Assembly (NCBI GenBank): GCA_021798675.1
Contig: JAJZGE010000196.1
Span: 1 to 5,069 of the forward strand
Source of the DNA: Pseudomonadota bacterium
Lineage (GTDB): Bacteria; Pseudomonadota; Gammaproteobacteria; Xanthomonadales; Rhodanobacteraceae
Length of the DNA: 5,069 nt
Reading direction: 5' to 3'
Shown: positions 1 through 5,069 of the stretch, piece by piece
Position numbering within the stretch: the stretch's first letter is position 1
Layout of the letters: each line of letters starts with the position of its first letter
The notes under the pieces: model-generated
Databases searched by the model: none
Seen by the model: the letters and a program-made list of their open reading frames with translations, nothing else
Told to the model about the DNA's origin: nothing
Position numbers and translations under genes: made by a program

Positions 1-360
1 GATGGCCGCCAGTATGTTCATGGCCGCGTAGGCATCGGACTGGGGTAGACCCGGCAACCGGCCTGATTCACTCAGGTCCGCGGCGGTGATCACGGCGAGA
101 CCGAAAAACAGCATGCTGTGACCAAAAGGCTGTTGCTGGTCCGGGGCTGCGACTGGCGCTTCCTGGAGTTCGATGAGCTGGACCCCGTAGGTGGCCGCCA
201 GGCTCACGGCCGTGCCCATGGAGGCGATTCCCTCAGCCTCCACGCGCTGGATGGTGCGCAGGCTCAATCCAGACGCGATAGCCAATTGGTCTTGAGACCA
301 CCCATGCCCGGTGCGCAGGCGGCGTACGGCGGAAGGCGAGATCTTCATTTCGTGTTCCAT
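1..360 (-). CDS. XRE-family helix-turn-helix transcriptional regulator (partial, N-terminal 120 residues)
   Basis: Read on the minus strand from ATG at 358-360, the frame stays open to the window edge, so the stop is outside. Residues about 10-65 form a Cro/C1-type HTH: the recognition region reads W21-SQDQLA, then SGLSLRTIQRVE (30-41), then a conserved T-x-x-SLA and a GV-x-LIEL end near residue 65. This domain binds DNA, usually as a dimer. After a Gln/Pro-rich linker (about 68-79), residues 81-93 (HSMLFFGLAVITA) and 109-120 are hydrophobic. The C-terminal part could therefore be membrane-associated, as in some XRE proteins with this SLRTIQR motif; that is inference. The start is chosen because GGAG lies 7 nt upstream. 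An in-frame ATG at 474 would add 38 residues but has no ribosome binding site; Met5 is another option. The target is unknown. The gene is 271 bp from the di-heme enzyme gene and has more A/T-ending codons than its neighbours. Confidence 0.85.
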   Translation of the reverse strand, partial: MEHEMKISPSAVRRLRTGHGWSQDQLAIASGLSLRTIQRVEAEGIASMGTAVSLAATYGVQLIELQEAPVAAPDQQQPFGHSMLFFGLAVITAADLSESGRLPGLPQSDAYAAMNILAAI

Positions 361-367
361 GGCAGGG

Positions 368-371
368 CTCC
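368..371 (-). promoter_or_regulatory. Ribosome binding site of the HTH regulator
   Basis: GGAG on the minus strand, 7 nt before the ATG at 360. It decides the start against the longer in-frame ATG at 474, which has no comparable purine motif upstream. Confidence 0.6.
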
Positions 372-429
372 GATGGTGATTGCACCTGCCGAAGCCTGCG
401 ACCAAAGCTGCTTTCTCGTTACGACATCG

Positions 430-459
430 AGCCGCCAGTAACCGCCAATCAGCCGCCAG
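430..459 (-). repeat. Three phased direct repeats (YTGGCGGYT), candidate operator
   Basis: On the minus strand three copies of a 9-bp word are seen: CTGGCGGCT (459-451), TTGGCGGTT (448-440) and CTGGCGGCT (438-430). Their starts are 11 and 10 bp apart, about one helical turn, so all would face the same side of the DNA. They lie 70-99 bp upstream of the HTH start codon, where a promoter or operator is expected. A weak promoter can be drawn with TTGGCG at 448-443, a 17-bp spacer and GTCGTA at 425-420, but the -10 match is poor. A 9-bp near-palindrome (TCGT-T-ACGA, 416-424) lies beside it. Binding by the encoded regulator is inference. Confidence 0.45.
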
Positions 460-519
460 CGGGCCTTGCGCCATGGTTCATGCGGAAAATGGAGTTCCCC
501 ATCCCGTCGGGAGCTTATC

Positions 520-551
520 GCTGCCTCACCCGGCCAACAACCGGGAGCAGC
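520..551 (-). terminator. Imperfect GC-rich hairpin between the di-heme enzyme and HTH genes
   Basis: GCTGC pairs with GCAGC outside, and CCCGG with CCGGG inside, with a 1x4 internal loop and a 7-nt terminal loop. It lies about 80 nt past the stop codon of the di-heme enzyme gene. No T-run follows on the minus strand, so it is at best a weak terminator or an mRNA 3'-end stabilising hairpin. It is the only notable hairpin found in this 271-bp gap. Confidence 0.25.
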
Positions 552-631
552 CTTGGACCGCTCCTCGCGTCCAGGGTTTGTCTTCCAGCCACCCATTCCG
601 CCACAGGTTGGCAGGTACGAAGCGATTGCGG

Positions 632-1990
632 TCAATCCGAACCCCGGCGATGCTGACCTGGAGATCTCGCCCCGCCCGCCTGGTCCGAATACCCGTCGTC
701 CAGCGTCTTCAGGAAGGCGATGACGTCGGCGATTTCGCGGGCGTCGAGCGCCGGCTTGTCGCCCGGCCTGCGGTTCATCGGGGCGTCGCTGCGGTCGACG
801 TTGGCGCGGTAGCGCGGCGGCAGGTCGTCGAATTTCTGCACCTTGCCGCGCACCACCGGATACCACCTGCGCGGGTCGGTGTCGCGCTCGACGTAGAAGT
901 GCATCATCGCGTCCAGCGTGTGGAAGTAGCCGTTGTGGAAGAACACGCGCCGCGTGGCGACGTTGCGCAGGGTCGGCGTCTTGAACATGCCGCAGTACTG
1001 CGTCTGCTTCGCGAGGTCATGCCGCTTGGGGCCGCATAGCCCCATGTCGTAGTAGTGCGGGTTGCGATTGGCCGGGATCTGCGGATTGCGCGGCACGCCC
1101 AGCGCTTCGTAGGCGTAGTCGGTGAACGCCGCCGGCCGGCCACCGGGGCCGGGCACGTCGATGTGGCAGGCCGCGCAGTTGCCTTTGCTGGGGTCGTTGA
1201 ACAGCGCGTAGCCGCGCAGCTCCTGCGGCGTGAAGCGCGCGTGGCCGGACATCACCGCGTCGAACTTGCTGGTGTAGGGATGGAAGCTCGGGTCCTCGGC
1301 CTGGAAGGCCTGCAGCGCCGCGCCGACATCGTCGAACGCCTGCCGCGGATGCCGGAACACGTCGGCACCGAAGACCTGCGCGAACTGCTGCGCATAGGCA
1401 CCGTCGCGCACCGCGGCAACCACCGCGGCGGGCGACGCGTTGGCCATTTCGCTGGGATCGAGCAGCGGCCCGGCGGCCTGCTGCTGGCGCGAGGCGGCCG
1501 CGCCGTCCTGGTCGAAGCCGCCGCTGGGCCCTTCGTACTCGGCGTCCTCCGAGCCGGGGATGAAGGCATGCAGGCTGAACAGCGGCGTGTCGTCGAGGTA
1601 GCGCAGCGAAGGCACCGCGCGCATGCCCGACTGCAGCCGGTCCTTGCCGCCCGGCTGCACGGCGCGCCCATCCGGCGGGCCATAGGCACGTGCAGGATCG
1701 TGGCAACTGGCACACGACATCCGCCCGGACGCGGACAAGGCGGTATCGAAGAACATCCGCCTGCCCAGTTCGGCCTGCGGGCTCAGGCGCGCCGGTACGG
1801 GCGGATAGCGCACCCAGCGGCGGATCGCGGCATCGCGTGCTGCCTGGGCTGCTTCGGCAGCCTGCCCGCGCGCTGCGGCCGGCAGGCAGGCTCCGGCGAA
1901 GCCCATGGCGAGCATGGCCAGCATCGCGACGACGACGGGTCCGCTCCAGCCGGACCCGATGCCGTGCCGTTCGCTCCGCACGGGACGCAT
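632..1990 (-). CDS. Exported di-heme cytochrome c peroxidase / MauG-family protein
   Basis: The product has 452 residues. The N-terminus has arginines, then a hydrophobic stretch (about 18-40) and an Ala-rich cleavage region, so a Sec signal peptide and a periplasmic location are likely; Cys35 has no good lipobox. Two c-type heme motifs are present: C93-A-S-C96-H97 and C272-A-A-C275-H276. Other family signatures are VPSL (126-129), GPLLDPSEM (174-182), FKTPTLRNV (336-344), FFHNG (350-354) and a C-terminal DVIAFLKTL (422-430). The family reduces H2O2 with electrons from a small carrier or, in MauG/MbnH, oxidises residues of a partner protein. Relative to MauG from memory, Q171, P175 and E181 match the distal pocket Gln, Pro and Glu, and Y366 the tyrosine heme ligand. 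The position of the inter-heme Trp holds Q161. Cys319 and Cys333 may form a disulfide. The gene starts 26 bp after the phosphoesterase stop, so co-transcription is likely. No clear ribosome binding site precedes ATG 1990; TTG at 2002 is an alternative start. Confidence 0.9.
   Translation of the reverse strand: MRPVRSERHGIGSGWSGPVVVAMLAMLAMGFAGACLPAAARGQAAEAAQAARDAAIRRWVRYPPVPARLSPQAELGRRMFFDTALSASGRMSCASCHDPARAYGPPDGRAVQPGGKDRLQSGMRAVPSLRYLDDTPLFSLHAFIPGSEDAEYEGPSGGFDQDGAAASRQQQAAGPLLDPSEMANASPAAVVAAVRDGAYAQQFAQVFGADVFRHPRQAFDDVGAALQAFQAEDPSFHPYTSKFDAVMSGHARFTPQELRGYALFNDPSKGNCAACHIDVPGPGGRPAAFTDYAYEALGVPRNPQIPANRNPHYYDMGLCGPKRHDLAKQTQYCGMFKTPTLRNVATRRVFFHNGYFHTLDAMMHFYVERDTDPRRWYPVVRGKVQKFDDLPPRYRANVDRSDAPMNRRPGDKPALDAREIADVIAFLKTLDDGYSDQAGGARSPGQHRRGSD
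1163..1177 (-). other. Second heme c attachment motif (CAACH)
   Basis: These codons encode C272-A-A-C275-H276 of the di-heme protein. The cysteines would bind heme covalently and His276 would be its proximal ligand. Confidence 0.9.
1700..1714 (-). other. First heme c attachment motif (CASCH)
   Basis: These codons encode C93-A-S-C96-H97 of the di-heme protein. In this family the N-terminal heme is the peroxide-reacting site, with a distal Glu (here probably E181). Confidence 0.9.
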
Positions 1991-2016
1991 GCGCTTGGCC
2001 AACCCGCGGCGACCGC

Positions 2017-4428
2017 TCAGAAGCGGAACATCGACATCAGGTCGCCCACCGCCGGGCCGTTGATCGGGCGGTACGGATGGGCGGCCGTGGTCACCGGGTC
2101 GGGCAGGTTGTCGCGGCTGCGCGGGGACAGCGGCGGCAACCGCCAGTTGCGCTCGATGAACTTCAGGATCGAGGCGTGATCGTCGTATTCGTGGTCGACC
2201 ACGCCCTTGCGCGCATACGGGGACACCGCCAGCATCGCGATGCGCGGGCCGTCGCCGAAGAAGTCCAAGGTCTGGATGTAGCCAGTGTCGAAATGGCCGC
2301 CGCCCTCGTCGGTGGTGATCAGGATCGCGGTGTGCGCCCACTGCGCGGGGTCGGCCTGCACCTTGGCCAGCAGGTCCTTGAGGAAGGCCTCGTAGCTGGC
2401 CGGCGCCGAATAGCCCGGGTGTCCGCTGTCGAGGTTCTTCGGCACCACGAAGGATACCGCCGGCAGCGTGTGGTGCGCGAGGTCGCTGTCGAACGTGGCG
2501 AGGCCGGCCAGGCCGGACTTCAGCGCCGGATCGCCCATCACCGTGGCCGAGGCCGTCAGCGGATCGCCAAGGTTGTTGTACTGGAGCATCTGTGCCTTCG
2601 CCACCGGCGCGTGCAGCGCGGCGGCCTCCGCGGCGACGTCGGCCGCGTCGCGCGCGCCGGTGTACCACTTCCAGCTCACGCCGTGCTCCGCCAGCAGCTC
2701 GGCGATGGTGGGCACGGTCTGCGGTGGGTAGTTGTAGTTGTTCGGGCCGATCGGCTGCAGCTTGCCGTCCATGTCGTAGCCGGGGTTGTAGTTGTTCACC
2801 AGGTAGTAGGCGCCGGGGGCGCACTTGCTCGGGATGTGGCGCGCTTCGAGGAAGGCGCGGATGGCGGCGACGCCCGGCTGCTTCGGGTCGGAGCAGTCGA
2901 CGTAGGAGCCGCCCTGGTAACCGTCGCGGGTGTAGAAGTCCGGCGTGCCCGGCATCGGGTCCGGGTTTTCGATCTGGTTGGCCGGCGGCACGGCGATCTT
3001 GCCGTCCTGGTTGAAGAACGGCACGTCCGCGGTGGCGATGGCGAAGAAGTTGGCGCCGGTGCCGCCCATGATGGACTGGTGGTAGTTGTCGCTGAGCGCG
3101 TAGCCCCGCGCCAGCTTGTCGAACAGCGGCGCATCACCGGCCGACATGTTCATGAAGCCCATCAACTCGCCGCCCTGCGCCGGGTTGGCCGGAGTCACGC
3201 CTGGGGTGTCGCCGCCCTGGCCGGTGCTGTCGGCGACCCAGGTGAACATGTCGTGCTTGGCGTTGTCGCCGCCGGTCTGCTGCCACATCTGGAAGAAGCG
3301 GTGTACCGGATCGCCGGTCCTCACCGCCGAAGCCAGCGCGTCCTTGCCGGCTATGCGGTAGGGCACGTAGCGGGTGATCTGGAACGGCCCGTTCGGAAGG
3401 TTTGCCGGGAACCGCTTGTCCGGCAGGCCACCGGCACTCTGGAAGGTGACCGGGTTCATCTCGCCGATCTGCTCCGGCTGCGGCAGGGTGGCGTAGCTGC
3501 CGGCGCGCTCGGGCTGCAGGGTGTAGGCCTTGAGCGGTGCGCCCTTGCTCTGCGCGGCCAGCGCGAAATTCGGCCCCGGCGTACCGTCGGCCTTGATGAT
3601 GCCTTCGGACAGCAGGTTGCGCACCGACTGTCCCGCGGGCGGCGCATAGCCGCCGAACAGGGCGTCGAAGGTCTGGTTCTCGCCGATCACCACGATCACG
3701 TGCCGGATCGGCGTGGTGGTCGGCCCCTGCGCCAGCGCCAGCGCCGAGGCCGCCGCGTTGGCGGGCACCGCAGCGGAAGGCGCGCCTTGCGCGGGCACCG
3801 AGACCACCGCGCGGTCGGCGTCGCTGCCGACGCTGGCGCTGCCCCGCCGCACGTCGAAGTGCACCACCGAGAACAACGCGCCCAGCGGGTTGCTGGAATC
3901 GGCCCGGAACGACGCATCGCCCGCGGGATCCTTCGCCGCGGCGGCAGGCACGCGGAACGCCGCGTACAACGGCGCGAACACGCTGGCGACGTCGCGGCTT
4001 GCCGCGGCGATGCGCGCGGCGTCGAGGCCGGCCATCTTGGCCGCATCCGGTGCGCCATCCAGCACGGCGCCCAGCGCACGCTGGGCCTGCAACGTGGTGA
4101 TCGGATCGAGGTTCGCCACCGCCGATGGCTGGCCCGACGCAGGCGACAAGGTCGCGGACAAGGTGGCCGGGGTGCCGTCGTCGTCGTTGAACGGCGCCGT
4201 CAGCACGAAGGGGCCAGGCCCGTCGAGCACCAGCGCGTAGCGCCCTTGTGCGTCCGTCACACCGGACACCGTGCGATGGCCGCCATGGTCGGTAGCCGTG
4301 ACCGGCACGCCGGCCACCGGCACCGCGCCGCCGACCACGCCGCTGACGGCAAGATGCGAGACCACCGCATTGCGCGCGCACCCGCTCAGCGCGAGCAGCA
4401 GGACCAGGGGCAACAGGCGACGTTTCAT
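2017..4428 (-). CDS. Lipoprotein phosphoesterase, AcpA / phospholipase C superfamily
   Basis: The product has 803 residues. Residues 1-17 are a lipoprotein signal peptide: KRR, a Leu-rich core, then the lipobox LSG-C17. Ala at +2 favours the outer membrane. Residues about 25-80 look like a small beta-sandwich of the carboxypeptidase-regulatory type (GVPVTATD, TDAQGRYAL). An Ala-rich segment follows to about 238. The catalytic phosphoesterase domain spans about 240-775. Its motifs are HVIVVIGENQTFDALFG (E250 and N251 as metal ligands), SIMGGTGAN (452-460, with T457 the likely nucleophile), TTDEGGGHFD (D707 and E708 as metal ligands) and GPRIAMLAVSPYAR with HASILKFIERNW (751-762). The superfamily hydrolyses phosphomonoesters or phospholipids using a Ser/Thr nucleophile; the substrate here cannot be read from sequence. 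Cys512 and Cys536 may form a disulfide. The frame is open further upstream to 4551, but the signal peptide fixes the start at 4428, preceded by GGGA at 6 nt. The receptor gene lies upstream and the di-heme gene 26 bp downstream. Confidence 0.92.
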   Translation of the reverse strand: MKRRLLPLVLLLALSGCARNAVVSHLAVSGVVGGAVPVAGVPVTATDHGGHRTVSGVTDAQGRYALVLDGPGPFVLTAPFNDDDGTPATLSATLSPASGQPSAVANLDPITTLQAQRALGAVLDGAPDAAKMAGLDAARIAAASRDVASVFAPLYAAFRVPAAAAKDPAGDASFRADSSNPLGALFSVVHFDVRRGSASVGSDADRAVVSVPAQGAPSAAVPANAAASALALAQGPTTTPIRHVIVVIGENQTFDALFGGYAPPAGQSVRNLLSEGIIKADGTPGPNFALAAQSKGAPLKAYTLQPERAGSYATLPQPEQIGEMNPVTFQSAGGLPDKRFPANLPNGPFQITRYVPYRIAGKDALASAVRTGDPVHRFFQMWQQTGGDNAKHDMFTWVADSTGQGGDTPGVTPANPAQGGELMGFMNMSAGDAPLFDKLARGYALSDNYHQSIMGGTGANFFAIATADVPFFNQDGKIAVPPANQIENPDPMPGTPDFYTRDGYQGGSYVDCSDPKQPGVAAIRAFLEARHIPSKCAPGAYYLVNNYNPGYDMDGKLQPIGPNNYNYPPQTVPTIAELLAEHGVSWKWYTGARDAADVAAEAAALHAPVAKAQMLQYNNLGDPLTASATVMGDPALKSGLAGLATFDSDLAHHTLPAVSFVVPKNLDSGHPGYSAPASYEAFLKDLLAKVQADPAQWAHTAILITTDEGGGHFDTGYIQTLDFFGDGPRIAMLAVSPYARKGVVDHEYDDHASILKFIERNWRLPPLSPRSRDNLPDPVTTAAHPYRPINGPAVGDLMSMFRF

Positions 4429-4434
4429 GGGCAA

Positions 4435-4438
4435 TCCC
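4435..4438 (-). promoter_or_regulatory. Ribosome binding site of the phosphoesterase
   Basis: GGGA on the minus strand, 6 nt before the ATG at 4428. It is a moderate match and supports the start that yields the lipoprotein signal peptide. It lies only about 11 nt past the hairpin at 4450-4471. Confidence 0.45.
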
Positions 4439-4449
4439 GCAAAGTGAAA

Positions 4450-4471
4450 GGACGCGAACGGGTTCGCGTCC
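4450..4471 (-). terminator. Perfect 10-bp hairpin just upstream of the phosphoesterase start
   Basis: Arms 4450-4459 and 4462-4471 (GGACGCGAAC and its exact complement) enclose a 2-nt centre, in practice a 9-bp stem with a 4-nt loop. On the minus strand the stem is followed by TTTCACTTT, a broken T-run. It could be an intrinsic terminator of the receptor transcript, an attenuator, or a 5'-leader hairpin of the phosphoesterase message. No convincing promoter was found between it and the receptor stop. Confidence 0.45.
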
Positions 4472-4509
4472 GGTGGACATGGTGCCGCTTTCTCGCGCGG
4501 CCTGCTCGC

Positions 4510-4543
4510 CGCGCGTGCCGGCACGGATCGGCCGGCACGCGCG
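4510..4543 (-). terminator. Strong 13-bp GC-rich hairpin after the receptor stop
   Basis: Arms 4510-4522 and 4531-4543 pair perfectly around an 8-nt loop. The structure starts 7 nt past the receptor stop codon, where a terminator or 3'-end stabiliser is expected. No T-run follows on the minus strand, so full intrinsic termination is uncertain and partial read-through into the phosphoesterase gene is possible. Confidence 0.5.
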
Positions 4544-4550
4544 CGAGGCA

Positions 4551-5069
4551 TCAGAGCCGCGCGTTGATGTTGAAGAATACCTGCCGCGGCGCGCCGGCCT
4601 GCAGGGTCTGGTTGTAGCCGTTCGGATCGGAGGCGACGTAGCCGTTGGTGCCGGTGGTGGCAAAGTAGTGCTTGCCAGCGAGGTTGGTCACGTTGAGCGC
4701 CAGGCGGATGTCGCGGAAGCCGGCCATCGCGCCGAGGTCGTAGCTCGCGCCGGCATTGAACAGCCAGTACGACGGCACCTGCGAGTCGTTGGTGTAGGTG
4801 ATGTAGCGCCGGCCGGTGTACTTGCCGTCGACGGTGAAGTCCCAGGCACCCACGTGGTAGTTCACGCTGGACGTGGCCATCCAGCTCGGAATGCCCACCA
4901 CGTACTTGCCCTTGGTGGCGACCACGCCGCCGTTGAGGTAGTCGTCCTGGTACTTCGAGCTGTCGTAGGACAGCGTGTTGAGCCAGCGCAGGCCCTGCAC
5001 GGGGCGCCAGATCAGCGACAGGTCGGCGCCCTTGCTGTCCACGCTGCCCACGTTGTCGAGCTGGCTGGC
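4551..5069 (-). CDS. TonB-dependent outer-membrane receptor (partial, C-terminal 172 residues)
   Basis: The frame is open from the right edge to a TGA at 4551-4553, so the start, plug domain and most of the barrel are outside the window. The visible part has the alternating aromatic/polar strands and turns of a TonB-receptor beta-barrel end: GIPSWMATSSVNYHVGAW, then VDGKYTGRRYITYTND, VPSYWLFNAGASYDLG, IRLALNVTNLAGKHYF, and the closing GAPRQVFFNINARL. Such receptors import scarce ligands across the outer membrane using TonB-ExbB-ExbD energy. The ligand cannot be told from this part. The neighbouring phosphoesterase suggests a phosphorus compound or a hydrolysis product, which is inference from context. 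The last residue is Leu rather than the more usual Phe. The phosphoesterase gene follows after 122 bp on the same strand. Confidence 0.92.
   Translation of the reverse strand, partial: ASQLDNVGSVDSKGADLSLIWRPVQGLRWLNTLSYDSSKYQDDYLNGGVVATKGKYVVGIPSWMATSSVNYHVGAWDFTVDGKYTGRRYITYTNDSQVPSYWLFNAGASYDLGAMAGFRDIRLALNVTNLAGKHYFATTGTNGYVASDPNGYNQTLQAGAPRQVFFNINARL

Noticed and set aside
1..90. Resemblance of the HTH protein's C-terminal hydrophobic part to the N-terminus of MotA-type motor proteins
   Set aside because: Only a loose pattern of Gly and hydrophobic residues, and the sequence is cut off. Too weak to claim.
361..474. HTH regulator extended to the in-frame ATG at 474
   Set aside because: No ribosome binding site before 474, while GGAG lies 7 nt before ATG 360. 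The HTH domain begins normally about ten residues after Met1 of the shorter form. It remains possible.
502..512. Short palindrome TCCCG-T-CGGGA in the gap
   Set aside because: A five-base arm with a one-base centre is expected by chance in GC-rich DNA and has no supporting context.
345..866. A minus-strand frame of 173 codons spanning the gap between the di-heme and HTH genes
   Set aside because: It overlaps both real genes in another frame, its translation matches no family I recognise, and no ribosome binding site supports it.
4429..4550. A Pho box or sigma-70 promoter for the phosphoesterase
   Set aside because: No CTGTCAT-like direct repeats and no TTGACA/TATAAT-like pair at proper spacing could be found in the gap.
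4429..4551. Phosphoesterase start extended to ATG 4551
   Set aside because: This would place 41 Arg/Pro-rich residues before a clear lipoprotein signal peptide and would make both hairpins coding. GGGA precedes the ATG at 4428.
1690..4617. Very long open frame on the plus strand (975 codons) antisense to the phosphoesterase gene
   Set aside because: Its translation is Arg/Val/His/Gly-rich with no recognisable domain, as expected from high-GC antisense frames. The minus strand carries clear family motifs over the same bases.

Overview
The window is GC-rich DNA, about 63% by hand count over positions 1-600 and visibly richer beyond that. It looks like a gammaproteobacterium of the Xanthomonadales type (Rhodanobacter, Dyella, Luteibacter, Xanthomonas or relatives). 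That guess rests on the high GC, a TonB-dependent receptor next to a secreted phosphoesterase, and the family resemblance of the proteins. It is not a firm species call. All four genes lie on the minus strand, so they are read from the right edge to the left edge.

Layout in transcription order: (1) positions 5069-4551 hold the C-terminal 172 residues of a TonB-dependent outer-membrane receptor whose start is outside the window. (2) Positions 4550-4429 are a 122-bp gap with two strong GC-rich hairpins and no recognisable sigma-70 promoter. (3) Positions 4428-2017 encode an 803-residue lipoprotein phosphoesterase of the acid phosphatase AcpA / phospholipase C superfamily, with an unusual N-terminal module. 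(4) After a 26-bp gap, positions 1990-632 encode an exported 452-residue di-heme cytochrome c peroxidase/MauG-family protein with two CXXCH motifs. (5) Positions 631-361 are non-coding, with an imperfect hairpin and three phased copies of a 9-bp repeat. (6) Positions 360-1 hold the first 120 codons of an XRE-type helix-turn-helix regulator that runs off the left edge.

How they may work together: receptor, lipoprotein phosphoesterase and di-heme enzyme form a co-directional cell-envelope set. A plausible reading is scavenging of an organic phosphate: the lipoprotein hydrolyses a phosphoester outside the cytoplasm and the receptor imports a product or related ligand. The role of the di-heme protein is open. 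It could be a peroxidase or, as with MauG and MbnH, an enzyme that oxidises side chains of a partner protein. By residue spacing it has the MauG-type tyrosine where classical peroxidases have the methionine ligand, but lacks the tryptophan that bridges the two hemes in well-studied members. That is the most notable observation here. The regulator at the left is separated by 271 bp, has lower GC and is probably an independent transcription unit.

I saw no tRNA, rRNA, CRISPR array, insertion sequence, origin or attachment site.
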